A stretch of DNA of 64,000 nucleotides from Gigaspora margarita (GCA_009809945.1 WTPW01000029.1:497295-561294), one strand, 5' to 3'. Shown: positions 13,701-26,518, counted from the stretch's first letter. The notes: a model not told the origin generated them from the sequence alone. Numbers and translations: made by a program.

Positions 13701-14382
13701 TATTGTGTCTTGAATAGAGTTATTAAAACCTCTTTTTTAATTTTTCTTAATTGGTTTTGTAAATTAGTAGAGTGATTGTCTTGATTTATTGAGGGTTTAT
13801 TCTGTGTTATTATGCAAGAAGGATTTATTGAATTTGTGTTAGATCCATTAGACTATTCAAAATTACTATTTATATTAGTTTGGATCTATTGAAAAATGCT
13901 ATTTGATATTGTTGAAAATAAATCTTTTAGTTACAAAATCGATATACAGTAATTAATTGTCTAATGAGCTGCTTGTCAGATAACTATATTATTAAATAAC
14001 TTATCTTACTATAAAAAAGCTTTAGGGTAAATGACTATTTAGTTTGTATAGAGGTTAATATTGGTTACATGTTATACAAAGAGGTATGATTATTTTGTTT
14101 AACTAGATACTAATTTAGAATAATGAGAATATGATTTTTAGATATAGTAGTATTAAGGTTTTATATATTTAAAAGAGAGTGATATAGATAATAAAAATTG
14201 TTAATATATTTGAATTAATATATTAAGTTTTTTTGCAATTGTATCAGAATTTTTAACTTTTTTACTGATACTTTATATGGTGTTTGGGAGAAAATTAAGT
14301 AAATAGAAAATATGATAGGATGATTTTTACCAAGAGTTTGCAAATATTAATAGATTTTATAAGATATATTTGAATTAATATA
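10768..14382. other. long intergenic stretch without a supported gene
   Basis: Very AT-rich. No reading frame looks like protein. It holds a hairpin at 11268-11320 (separate entry) and a two-copy direct repeat around TAGTAATTGTTATTG near 12364 and 12402. The rest shows nothing I can name. Confidence 0.5.
11268..11320. repeat. inverted repeat with short loop
   Basis: AAATGATTGG and ACATGT on the left pair with ACATGT and CCAATCATTT on the right, around a loop of about a dozen bases containing TTGTGCGG. It could be a small foldback element or a transcript hairpin. No flanking duplication was seen. Confidence 0.5.
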
Positions 14383-14610
14383 TGTCACGGATGATCATAA
14401 AATCGGGTGATAGTGAAATTTGAATATATTTTATGTACGATTTTTAAAATTTTTTAGGGCCTTTTTTGTCCGCTTTTTTTTTATGGTTGAGTTAGGATTT
14501 AGGGTTAGGGTAATTAATAAAAAAGTATAGGTAGATTTTAGTAGGGCTTATATTTTCAAATTAAGACCCCCAAATTTCACCATCATCCGATTTCACGATT
14601 ATCCGTGACA
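14383..14610. mobile_element. inverted-repeat MITE, about 228 bp
   Basis: The left end reads TGTCACGGATGATCATAAAA and the right end, complemented, TGTCACGGATAATCGTGAAA. The arms match over roughly 40 bp. ATATA lies immediately outside both ends, so a 5-bp target duplication is possible, although the flanks are AT-rich. The middle contains a TTAGGGTTAGGG-like word near 14500. There is no coding sequence. Confidence 0.75.
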
Positions 14611-14842
14611 ATATACATAACAGGATTTTTTTTATTATATAAACATATTTTTATACATACTATTTTAATAGATAATAGATAGATTTTGTATTATATTTAT
14701 ATTAATTTTGATTTTTGCAGTACAATATATAAACATATTGCTTATAATAAATGCTAGGCATTAGTTTATTATATAAAAGTAAAATAATAAATAATATAAT
14801 TTATATGAAAAAAATAAATGTCAGTGTTCTTATAAAAAAAAT

Positions 14843-16420
14843 TTAAGAAAATTCAGTATTGTCAGGCCAGCAGTCTAGTTTTTCTGTTCTTTTTGCACAT
14901 TCATTTAAACGATCTATTTCTGCAACAAGAATTGAAGGCAATTTTTTATCTAATATTAATTCATTAAATGGCTGTAGAATTAATAGATCATTTAATTTTT
15001 GTATCTGTGAAAGCATAACATATGCACTGTTGCATGTACTATTGGCTGAAAAATCAACTACTGTTTTTTCTAGAGTACGGCCTTGAGATTTAAAATCTGT
15101 AAAAGCATAAGCTGGTGTTAAAGGAAGTTGAAATCATTGGAAATTTTTTTGTATTTTAGTTCCATTAGATCTTTGTACAGTATATATACAACTTCGTTTT
15201 ATTGGATATATAGGTACATGGTTAGGTGGTAAATTGTCATATATCCCTGATTTTAGACCAATTAGTTCTATAATAACATATTTAGGAGGTTTTGCAAGTG
15301 TAATAGTTTTTTCTTCTTGAGAGAATGAACTAATTGAGTTTTTGTCAAGAATTATTTGTCTGACAAATCCCATAGCACCATTTGCTAAACCATCACCAAT
15401 ACATATATTTATAGTTATGATAACTTTCATTCCAATAGTAAGAGGTAAAATTCCAGAAAGAGCTGTTTCTTTTGTATCAGAGACTGATAAGAACTTTTTA
15501 CGTATATTTCTAGTTAAAAGTTTTCGGTAATAAGTATCTTCTGAGCAAGAATATATAAGTAGTTGATTTTGTTTATAAGCAAATTCTCTTGTAGAATCAA
15601 GATTTAATTGGACACGTAAATCATTTCTTGTAACTAAAAAAGTAGCATTTTCCCATTCATAACTTTTTATTCTATCATCACTAATTACTCTTGATCGTAT
15701 TGCCTCTCGTTGATATTCATTTAGATTGCCAGTATGTAAATTATTTAAAATATCTGCATATAAAGGGTCATCTATTTGATGCTTTTAAAATTATAACATT
15801 TTTTATACATAGCTACAAGTTTCTTCCTATTGCATTCATTACAGTACGATTATTAAATGAAGAATTATTTAAATTATATTTGCATTTTTAGAATTGAAAT
15901 TTATTTTCACATTATCAGAACTTGGTAAATCGAATGATAAATTAATTTTAGTTACTTTACTTGGAACATACAATGCAGGATCAAGAACGGGTGGTAATTG
16001 TATAAAGTCTCCAAAAAAAAGAACATTGAGACCAGCGAAAGGAGCAGATGTATCAGATAATTTAATAATTTTTAAAAAAGCATGAAAACAAGCAAGAAGT
16101 GATTGACCAACCATTGAGATTTCATCTATAATTATATATTCTATATTACTCCAAAAATCTTGTAATTTTTGTAAAGAATCACCAGTTAGATTATTATTGC
16201 AAGATCCTTCAAATCCAAACCCACATGCAGAATGAATAGTATATCCATTTATATTTGCTGCAGCATTCCCTGTAGAAGCAAGAACAACAATAGAGTTATC
16301 TTGATATGTAAAATTAAAATAAGAACAGATTGCATCAATTACTTTTGATTTTCCAACACCACCTGCACCAGTTAGAAATAATAATAACTGTGCTAGTTTG
16401 ATACTATTATTGGGTTGGTT
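14843..16420 (-). other. Pif1-type helicase domain of the Helitron
   Basis: The Walker A motif GAGGVGKS, Walker B IIIDEIS and GDFIQLPPV are intact. After a frame change near 15880 the C-terminal part shows ICIGDGLANGAMG (15430-15134) and then FTDFKSQGRTL and YVMLSQIQ (15100-15000). In Pif1-family helicases the last motif is normally YVALSRV-like, with an arginine finger. Here that position is glutamine (CAG at about 15005-15007), and a second expected arginine in LQPF is also CAG (14972-14974). Both changes fit CG to CA transitions. Confidence 0.8.
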
Positions 16421-19317
16421 TCTTCTTCGGTGATCACATACAAGAAAGTAAGCTTTTCACTATTCATTATTTAAACCAGATGCACATTGTTCTAAGAAAT
16501 CTGTACTATGGTTATTTAATTTTGCTTTAGAGGCTTGGTAATTTTCAGCAGAAAAGTTTATATTATTATCAAGAGAATGATTTTGAGTAATCTTTTTTCG
16601 TACTAAAATTATATTCTGCCAAGTTTTAACAAGACTATCATCATAATCATTACTTAAGCGAATACCATTTTTTTCAACCAAATTATAATCTTCAATAGAA
16701 TTAGGTATAATATTTGGTGTAGTATATAAATTAAAAAAATGATTATTATTTAAAAGAAATTTGCCTCTAATATGTAAATAGTTTAGTGCAATATCAACTA
16801 TATTTATATCAGTTAAACCTGATCTAATTATTTGTACTGGATTAAGTTGTTGCAATAATAAATTTTCATTTAGAGAATTTGGTTCTTGAATATTGGTATC
16901 AGCAAAAAAATCAAAATCATTATCAGAATCACATTCAGTTTGAGAATGATCAACTCTTAAAATTTTAGCATATAATGGATCACTTTTTGCTCTTTGTCAT
17001 AATTCACATTCCAATGTAGTTTCTTCTGAACATCTATATATTAATTCTATATTATCAATAATAGTTTTTAATCTTGGAGATAATAAAGAACTAGTTAGAA
17101 AAGATTGACAAGCTTCTGACCATGAGCTATAATTTTCTCAAAGATCACAACCATTTTCCCATAGTTTATAAAGAAGAAGAATACATAATCTATAACATTC
17201 AGCATTTTCAATATTATCTTTTTTTGGCACATCTTTACCACATAGTACGGCTATTCTTTCTGTTTCATGTTTACATTGCATTTGAAGATGAGTTTTACAT
17301 TGTGGATGTATATTTTCATGTTCAAGAATTTGCTCATCAGTAAAGTTATAGCCATGAAAAAAAAATGATCAACAGCCCTAATATCATTTCTTGAAGATTG
17401 AATAGCTAATATTGATAGATCATGTGCACTAATAGGAACTTTACGAATATTAGAAGCATAATTATAAAGGCACATATTACGTAGTAAATAACCTCTAAAC
17501 TGATAGTCAATATGAAGATAAGTTGCTATTAAATTCCCATTAAAAGAAGTAATCAATAGAGACTCGTTATTAGAATAGAGCTCTTCTTCATCATCATTGC
17601 TTACTTCAAAGTTATCTAAAGATAGTTCATCAAACATATTTTGATATTTAGCCCATTCATTAATTATATTCAATTGATCGAATATATATATGAGTAAATT
17701 TGTATGGAGTATAGTGATCTTTGATTCCTAACAAATATGCTAATATTTGTGGACTAGTAAATTCTGTTTGAGCTGCCATTTTATTAAGAAACTTTACAAC
17801 TAATTTGCGAGAACGAACAATTACATCAATAGATGTATTATTAGAGGTTTGTTTTATATAAGTTTCTAATGTAGCTAAGCACAACAAAAAGGAACTATGA
17901 GTATTTAGATTAGCTTTAGTAATATATTCAGTAATATAGTAAATATATGCTAATGCAAATTTTCTTGCTGAAATAAATTTAATATCATTGTTTTCTTGAC
18001 ATGCAGCAGTAATATAAGAATTATGATTATTAATAAAAGCATTAGTGCGTTGAAGTGCAATAATGCCTTGTTTTGGAAAAATAAGGCCAGGAGGATCAAC
18101 TAATTCTCTAGGAAAATCAAATCTACAATTTTTTTGTAATCCACGATTGTACTTTTTACATGATTGAGTACAGCAATGAAATAGGGTGCATTTAGTAATT
18201 GCAAGTAAGTCTAAACGTAATTTTTCATCAAAATCAGGTAAATTAGGATCTGGAATTGGAAAAAATAATGGATTCATCCGTTTTTCTTGAATTGTTTTTG
18301 GCATTCTATATTCTTCTTCAAGTGTTTTATCTGGTATAATATTATTGTTATTAAGGTAACTAAATCTTCTTTAATAATTTTATTAAGATAGACAGTAAAC
18401 GTTGACCAAAAGCTTCATCATTTTTAAGGCGTTGATGCAATTCAATTGGGTTAAGAGAGCCATGAAGTGATAATAGTAAATGACAGTGAGGGGTTCCACG
18501 ATCCTGATATTCAACAACTCCATAATAATTTTTTATACATCCAAAAATTCCACCCTCTTCTTTACCATACCCAATAATAGTTTCTAAAATACAAGAAATT
18601 ACAAGATCAAAATATTTTGCAACAGCAAAAGAGTCTAAATTGGCAAGCCGTGCATGTTCAGTAGACTTTGGAAAGTTTTCAGGTGATAATTTTTGCCAGC
18701 ATATAACATAACTATTGGACTATGTAAATCAGCTGGATTTATTGTTATAAATAATGCAGGCATACCATCACGTATTGTAGTAGCAAATATTTCATTGCGC
18801 ATATGCTAGCGTGATTGATATGAACCCATTAACTTAGATCTAGCAGAATTAAAATTTTGTAATAACTCAAGAATTGCAGGATTGGTTATATTTTGTTTAT
18901 TTCGTAGTTGATTAACAGCTAATTGTATATCATAAATTTAATTGATGAGAGCAAATCAGCTGAATGTGTAAAAGAAATACTTTTAGTTATATTATAAGAC
19001 TCTGCAGATACTTTTCTCCATTGTAAAATATTAAAAGCAACAAAAAGAAATGAACGGTGCTGACAAAACTTTGGATCATGATAATGCATAAGACAATTAA
19101 GATAATCTTTTAATGAAACATGTGGAATTTGACCTTCATGACCACCTACGCCATAAGGAAAAAGTACAGGAAATCCATATAGAAATAGTAATGCATCTCT
19201 ATATTCATTTAAAGGTTCATTATCATGTGGCATCCATATAATTGGAGTCTGTAAATTTTTAGATTCTATGTCCTAATCTATATTATTAGCTAATGTTTGG
19301 TTTTTAGATTGCTGATT

Positions 19318-19583
19318 TTCCTCTAGCCTTCTTAAACTAAAAATTTAATCTTTTAGTTTAAAATAGAAAAGTATGAGGTGAAATGTCACATCTTTTTTCT
19401 GTAGCGGTTTAATGGTTAGCCCTGACTGCAAGTGATAGGCTTGCCCTATTGCATTGATTAGTAGATGATTAGTTAGGAATTTTAAATATAGTATTTCTTT
19501 ATATATCATCCTGATATAATTGTAACTTACTATCCTATTCCTGTACTTGACATTAACAAATAAAANNNNNNNNNNNNNNNNNN

Positions 19584-19624
<41 letters not shown>
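19318..19624 (+). mobile_element. retroposon insertion in the Helitron, 13-bp target duplication
   Basis: The 13-bp word tagattgctgatt stands on both sides, at 19305-19317 and 19625-19637. The insert ends in a long A-run (with an N-gap at 19566-19583), so it lies on the plus strand. Removing the insert and one copy of the duplication rejoins the Helitron reading frame at the residues NQQS. The insert carries CCCTGACTGCAAGTG near 19418, a word also found in the copy at 4.1-4.8 kb, and a TAGCGGTT word shared with the 29.35 kb copy. It is therefore probably a relative of that family with a different tail. Confidence 0.85.
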
Positions 19625-19626
<2 letters not shown>

Positions 19627-20960
19627 GATTGCTGATTAGATTTGTTAATAAGCTTGAACATAGAAAGTAAAGTTAATTCATTTTCAGATATTGGAACATT
19701 GTTAGCATGTACAAACAGTAGGTCTAAGATTGCATGACTTGTTAATTTTGTTATTATTAATAATTGGATTTTGTTCATTATCAGTATCACTACTAGAATT
19801 ATTATAATCATCTAGAGGATCATGACTATACCCAGTATAGAGTTCTACTTTATGTGAATCAATATTTACATAAGTTGTTGTTAGTAATAGTGATTCAGGA
19901 ATTTCACCTTCAGGCAGGTTTTCTAGTGCATTTTTATCCAATTTAAATTGTTTAAACAAAATATTATGTTCAAAAAGCCAATGAAGTGCAGTACTCACTT
20001 TACTTTTTCGAACCTGGAGCACTTTTTTAAGATGATTGTTTGCAGGAATTTCTTGTCAAAGAATACTACTTTTAAGTATTCACACAATTTAAAAATTGGT
20101 AAAGGTAATATTCTTAACAAAGATGATAGATTTTGAGGCAATGTTATTATATGACCTTTGATCTTATGATGTGTGTGCTTTCTGTTTGTTAATTGTATAA
20201 TATTTACACACAGATAAGCTAGTGAAATTAAAAGTTGCTCTGGGATAGTTAAATTTTCAAGACATGTTGGTGTAGGACCAATCCACATATTATTTGCTAA
20301 TGATAATGGTGGCTGTTTATTTTTTTTTAGATAGCCATAACAGTAATTACAAATTCGTAATTTAAATGGATTATCATAAATTTCAGAATTATTACTATTT
20401 TGACTTTTATTTATTGGATAAATAAAACCAGCATGATCAAGAAGAACTTGAAATCCAATATTGTCAATATGTGGATGAGCATAAACAAAATTTATTTTAA
20501 AAAATGGTGCAGTAAGATGAATTGGTGCTTTTATTAATGAAAGATTAATATCTTTTGCACAAATTTCTTTAAAATTTTCAGTACAATTCATTCTTGAACA
20601 GATAGCACATGCAAATTCTCTTAGATTTTCTAAGCTAACTCTTTTGCGAAATTCAGCCAAAGCATTTTTTGTTATATCCAAGTCAACAAGTTGTGGCCAG
20701 TTAGAATATTTTTCATTTGAGGTTTTAAAATTTTTATCCAATTCTAATACATGTAAGGGGAGGTTTGCAGCTTTAGCTTGTTCATCTTTAGCAAGTCGAT
20801 CTGATATTCTTTTAATATTTTGCTCTTTACAAAGAAATCTCATACGATGTTTAGACTTTTTATTTTCTATTTTACGAAACTCTGAATTTGTTCTTCTAAA
20901 CTTTTGACATTCTCGATCTTTTTTTTTTCTAGCTTCTCCTCTGGTTTCAACAGCATTCAT

Positions 20961-22727
20961 ATTTAAGTAATAAGTAGCAAAGCAAGAAATATAAAGTGTA
21001 TAACTAGTAACAGGATAAGAATTTTGAGATAGTATGAGAAAAAAAAATATATATAACACAATTAATATTATAAGATAATGGATTAGGTAAGAAGTACAAT
21101 ATAGAAATAACATATAATTAGCCAATCCACAATTTACATAAGAAATGGTATTGCAATTAAATGTTCTTGCTGTGCTCCAAGAAAACAAATCAAATTTTAG
21201 ATAGATTTTTGATGCTATATAAATNCAAATTTTCTATATTAAGAAATAAATTGATTTTATATACTAACAAGAACTAGTTTATNTTGTAGCCCAATTATAA
21301 ATTTTTACAAATTTTTATAGGATATTTAGATCTTTTTTGGCCAGGAGACCAAAGTAAAAAGATATTCAATTACAATTTATTTTTAAGATGCAATTTTTTG
21401 TTATTTTTTTCAATTGCCTTGTTAGACAGAAATTATATTAAAATTTAGATATATGTTTATTGATATTCTAAATTAGATCTAAATTAGTTCTAAAATATAA
21501 ATAGAAAGACTTTATTCTGTATAAGTATCAGATATTTTATTATTACAAGTTTTTAAAATGAATAGGGATCAGTTCATCAAAAGAGAGATTAGCTCATAGC
21601 ATGAAAAAGCAGATATCTAGATCTGAGATATCTAGATCTGAATATTTCTTCAATTAATGTCAAAAGTTATAAAGGCAGATATAGTAATACTAGAAAGGAA
21701 CACAATAATGAATAGCGAAAAATGATTAAAAAAAATATATGTTTCATGATAAAATAGAACTGTATATCATAATATAATATTAACTTAATATAGCAATCAT
21801 TTTTGTATACAAGTACAAGTCGATATTAAATTTTATATACAAACTATTCGTGAATATTGTAATTTTAAGCTGGTTTCAATTTAAACGAGACCAGAATATA
21901 CTTAAGGAATACGCTACTATAAGCAGCAAACAGAATTGCCCAGCTATTGCCGTCAACAGCCAAATTTGAGATGCACAGCATAAGTCAGTGGTCTGCCATG
22001 CTGCATAAAGCAGGCCAGCCTCGAATGACGGGTTAAGTTGTAACAAAATGGCAGGATTTTATGAGATTAGGATGGTTCAGGTGCGAAACTTAGTTCTTGC
22101 AGATGGTAGCAGCCCAATTAGCCAATTAATTAAAATTATTAATTGTTGTCTTCATGTGCTGATTCATGCGAGATCAGCCTAACTGCTTGCCTGATTGGGA
22201 CTAATGGCTGTGCTCCAAATCATTCCCAGACTGAATCCTGCTTAGCCATGTTTTCAATCTGTTGACCTCTGTCAACTCAAACCAATGAAGATTGTTGATC
22301 TGAAAAGGCACAAAGCATGTGCTAATAAATAATCGAATTCTAAGAATAAATTACATTTCAATAAAATAATTTTAACAAATATCATATGATTTATCAGTTT
22401 TTTCGCTTAGGTACGATATATAACATAATCAATTCTTGAATTAAGGATATTATAGTATTATCTTTACGTTAGAATTGTCTAGAGTGCACAGCAGTTAAAA
22501 AAGTAATCGAACTAATAATACACATACACGATATTAATTAGTAGATCTGAATTTTTCTATTAAACAATTAAAAAAAAAATTTGATTATCATTCAAATTAA
22601 TACGGTATCAAAATGAAATTCAAATCCTTTTTTTTTATATAAGATCAAATTCAGCAAAGCAATTTTAAATTTTACTCATAACTATACAATCATAATAAAT
22701 TGATCAAAAGTATAACAAATAAGAATA
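20961..22727. other. intergenic; GC-richer patch at about 21890-22320
   Basis: No gene supported. An open frame extends upstream of the Helitron ATG to 21188, but it is hydrophobic, low in complexity and unlike the rest of the protein. A patch at about 21890-22320 is richer in C and G and looks like old element sequence, but I cannot name it. Single Ns stand at 21225 and 21283. Confidence 0.4.
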
Positions 22728-23641
22728 ATGCCATCCCATATAGCGCTTCTTATAGTAATTACTTCAACAAAAACTAATCGCTTATGTTCGTATGGCTATA
22801 GCAAGTATAAAATTTCTAGTCAGACATCACGTTCCATCAGATGGAAATACTTTTTTCCACCAAATGAATCACCCCAAATGGTTAGTCCTGGAGACATCGT
22901 ATTTATTACCGGTAAATATGTCGTCGATAATTATAAAGAATGCGTAGCTATCGCATATGCCAGTATTATAGATACTGGAAACCCTGAACGTGAGTTTGAC
23001 ATAACCGGCGGCCCCATATGTACACCCACTGCATGATCACAGTCTGTGTTAATTGTACTCCTAAAAAAACTGAAGAATTTATTTATTTCGGAGCAGATTG
23101 TGTAGAATACAACTCAGTTACCAGATCATCTAATATTAAAATGGAAAAAACTATTCTTTATGACTCCCAATCTGTAAGATTTAAACATTTAGATGCATCA
23201 GGAATTAATATCAAAATAAGCAATATTTATATTATCTCAGGGTTCATTAAATTCTCTGATTCTGGCAAAATGATAATAGAAGCCACAGACATCAATTTTC
23301 AAAAATCCCCAACCAACTATCTTAAGACATATGAAATTTCATCTGATAAACCAAAGACTCACTCGATTATCGATATTATCGCTGAAGATATCGATCCTGC
23401 TACTATACAAACATCTAATCAATCTTCATCTAAGGTGATGCCTGCTTTTACCATTCCTGATATAAAAATCAATTCGACTAACAAAAAAAAGAACCAATCT
23501 AAATTCAAGGATAGGAACAATGATAAAGAACAGCAAAGTGATTACGAAGAAGAAAATAAAACATTTTTGGATGATCAACAAAAGTCAACGGGTGAAAATA
23601 AAGAACAAGAAGATGAAGAGCAATCTAAGAAGAGAAAGTGA
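22728..23641 (+). CDS. unknown-function protein in two frames (one-base shift at about 23026)
   Basis: Two overlapping open frames, 22728-23036 and 23018-23641, read as one protein if one base is added in the CCC run near 23024-23027. The first frame has SPGDIVFITGKYVVDN and IDTGNPEREFDITG. The second continues with HCMITVCVN, FGADCVEYNSVTRSSN and ISGFIKFSDSGKMIIEATDI. A low-complexity, acidic, lysine-rich tail follows and ends KKRK, which may be a nuclear signal. From memory this order matches a multicopy, uncharacterised family in Rhizophagus and Gigaspora. The beta-rich first half may be an OB-like fold, by inference. The ATG at 22728 follows an AT-rich leader and is the natural start. Alternative readings: a real frameshift mutation, or a sequencing error in the C-run. 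Confidence 0.65.
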
Positions 23642-25271
23642 AGCACTAGAATTAGTAAGAAGGAAAAAGAAAAGAATGTTGTAAAATAAAAAAAATGTAA
23701 TACGTAGCTTCTTTAGTATATAATTAAATGGCATTAGAGTAAATAGCTTTTTTTAAATTTCTTTGCATATATTATATACACGAAATAAATAACATTGAGC
23801 GTTTGAACAAAGTTAAATGTAAATCTATACTATTAAATCTCTCTATGATGTATCTGCATTAAAAATGTTCTGATTGGCTTGCTTACGCATACACACAAAC
23901 ATGAATGTTTTCAAGAAAACCGGGATTTGGAATTTTTTTTTTGCCTTATATTGTCACGAGATAAATTTATCTCTCCGAAGCTAAAAGTTTAATAGTGCTG
24001 TTAATCCCGTGAATAAATAATCAAGGAGTCACAAATATTAAGGCTAAGTAATATTAACTAATATTGACTCATATGATGACCGCAAATAATCAAAAAGCCA
24101 CAAATATCAAGCCAAGTAATATTCGCTAAAATATGACTTATGCAGTGGCCGCAATACGGTACAGTAGTAATTATTTTTACTGCACATCTGTAAGGACGTG
24201 CAAGAATACTAGTAGTTTTAATAAATCATACAGAACATATAGTACACCTAAAATAAAATTTTTGCTTTGCACGCAATATATTGTGAAAGACACACACACG
24301 TTTATTTTAAAGAACTGAAAAAAATACAAAACAATTTCATGAAATTGTTTGCACACTAAAAAAATAAATTTCTGCATCGACATAGCCCTCCTTTGGGCAT
24401 GACCCTCACCCAATGTAAGATTTTGTCAATTTAAAAGCATCATACACACATTCTTTAGCATAGATCATCTTTGAGTTTGGAGGTCAATTCAATGTTTTTT
24501 ATATGATAAAACGGTCTTAATTGGGTTAAACAGTATGAAAAATAAAAATGAATTTAGACCATAGATCATATGATCATGGCTGTATAAAGATGTCAATTAT
24601 CGCAATTTTAAATAATTATAAAATCGGAACAACCAATAAGAATCAAGATTTTGTGGACGAACGCAATGCATGAACTAAACTATACACTTCGTACTTCGTA
24701 CTATGTTCCTGGTATATAACTGTTTAAAAATTATAATTGTGAAAAAAATATTATATCTATGTCTTCTTATTCAGAGTTTGTCAATTTGAATTTGAGGTCT
24801 ACTAACACAGCATCCATATAATTTATCTTTCTTATCAGTGCAGCAATTGATATTTCATTTTCGATTGAATCAATTTATTTTGAAGCACTATAACTAAAAT
24901 AAGGACGTGAATAATTAATCATGTCAACTTTTGGTGTGCCAATAAGGGATAGATAAATCATGTAGATGCTGTATCAGTAGACCACTCATTGGTTTTTTTA
25001 ATGGTCACCTGTGAATTACTACATAGCAATAGTACTTGTCATATATTCGAACTGTTAAAAAGCTATGATTGAATAATTATTACAATGTTCTCATCCGTAT
25101 AATTGTTGTGACATTTATGTTTTACATTGTAACATTTTTTTATTGTTTATTCATAATTGACCTATCATCATATATTTGTAATCAATCTTGAAATTAACAT
25201 TGCGAATAAACTACTAGAATTACATCATAACAGATAACTATAACATTCACAGCCAATACATGATAATATAG
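23642..25271. other. intergenic, with a two-copy tandem duplication at 24010-24150
   Basis: No gene supported. At 24010-24150 a block of about 70 bp occurs twice, with AAATAATCAA, CACAAATAT and AAGTAATATT words in both copies. A short palindrome, CAATTTCATGAAATTG, lies near 24332. The rest is AT-rich without recognisable signal. Confidence 0.5.
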
Positions 25272-25273
25272 TA

Positions 25274-26182
25274 TAGTGCCCGCTATAAGTATCTGACCTC
25301 TAGTAACTTTCCAGAATTAAGTTGTAATGCCTTAAAACTTTCAGTGCATAAAGAGTGTCACAGATGCAGATCATCCCTATTTTTTTTGTGACTGATAAAC
25401 CTCTATATCTGGATATTACATAATCTTAAAGTTCACGCATTTTTATATATAATAATTACCCCTAAATTTTTAAATAAAAATATCCTCGCATTGACTTGAT
25501 CAATTTTAATGTTTAATAGCTCTTTTAATTCTATATTTATGTAGTATTAAAAAGAGCTATCAAACATTAAAATTGATTATGTTAATGCTAAGTTATTTTT
25601 ATTTAAAATTTAGTTAATTATTGACATTGAGAAGGTGTTGAAACAAAATTTTTTAAAAAACTTAAAATGCATATATTTTGACAACCATGTGATCAATTTT
25701 AATGTTTAAGGGCTCTTTTGAATTCTACATGCATGTAGAATTCAAAAAAGCCTTTAAACATTAAAATTGATCATATCATTGTCAAAATATTTTTGTTTAA
25801 ATTTTGTCAGAATCAAATAATTATTTAATTTTTTCTTAAATTTTCAGCCATGATATTTTGAGACCAGACTAACCCATATCAATGTTTGAGGCCTCTTTTG
25901 AATTCTATAAGACTGTAGAAGTCAAAAAGAGCCCTTAAACATTGAGATTGACTGCATCATTGTCAGAAAATTTATATTAATTTAAAAAAAAAAGTGGGCT
26001 ACGATGTATGTTCGTGATGAGTATGGCAATTTTTGTTATAGGTACCCAACATGGATGTTTTATCATTTACAAAAAGTGTAGATGATCAGTTTTTATGCTA
26101 TTCTTTTGCTAGAAAAAATTTCAAATTGCTTCAAATCCTCTATAGAAAGTTACCGGGGGTCAGATACTTATGATGAGCACTA
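25274..26182. mobile_element. TA-flanked inverted-repeat element with three internal hairpins
   Basis: The ends are inverted repeats of about 44 bp. The left starts TAGTGCCCGCTATAAGTATC; the right, complemented, starts TAGTGCTCATCATAAGTATC. Both continue into CTGACC and GTAACTTTC. TA flanks both sides (25272-25273, 26183-26184), as for Tc1/mariner-type insertions. Inside are three hairpins of about 75-82 bp at 25499-25577, 25691-25772 and 25878-25949. Each is built from ATCAATTTTAATGTTTAA-like arms, and they are spaced about 190 bp apart. There is no transposase. Confidence 0.8.
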
Positions 26183-26518
26183 TATTGTAATTCATTTGAT
26201 ATTCATTTATTATCTGAATGCTGTGAAACGAAATCTAAATTTCAGTTTTTGAAATAATTCCAGATTTTTGCTTTGCAGTACTTATTTTAAAAATTAACAT
26301 CCCCCAAAAATAAAACTAAGCCCCAAATAAGCATTATTGAAATGGCAAATTTGTAACAGACTTTTTTTTAGTAGCTTATATTAATTCTAATACAAATTAA
26401 TACTATCAATGCAAACTAACTCAGTATTAAATATATAGAAATCATTATAATTACAATGCCACCTAGCCCAATTTTAATTGAATTTTGTGGTTTTCAAATA
26501 ACGAGTGAGTTCTGTAAC

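Larger units (their letters stand above)
14843..20960 (-). pseudogene. decayed Helitron Rep/helicase gene
   Basis: A rolling-circle transposase gene read on the minus strand from an ATG at 20958-20960 to a stop at 14843-14845. Order: a basic coiled N-terminus (KKKDRECQKFRR); a cysteine-rich part with CAICSRMNC and CNYCYGYL and the words LANNMWIGPTP (like DUF6570); a Helitron-like N domain with FLYGFPVLFPYG (19233-18919); a HUH nuclease domain with PHCHLLLSLHG (HCH near 18480-18488) and YYITEYITK carrying two tyrosines (near 17925-17945); then a Pif1-type helicase with GAGGVGKS (near 16346-16369), IIIDEIS and GDFIQLPPV. The frame changes at least near 20010, 19715, 18900, 18310, 17670 and 15880. 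Stops also occur, including TAG TGA near 16457 and one at about 15134. A retroposon sits at 19318-19624. The gene is dead as it stands. I could not find the CTRR hairpin end. Confidence 0.9.

Noticed and set aside
14600..14842. Helitron 3' end (hairpin followed by CTRR)
   Set aside because: A small hairpin (AATGC TAG GCATT) exists near 14750, but no suitable CTRR complement follows at the right spacing.
19530..19811. Phenylalanine-rich small protein
   Set aside because: It is the complement of the poly(A) tail of the retroposon joined to a Helitron fragment across an N-gap.
20961..21188. Extension of the Helitron protein upstream of its ATG
   Set aside because: The extra 76 residues are hydrophobic and low in complexity, unlike the basic N-terminus of this family.
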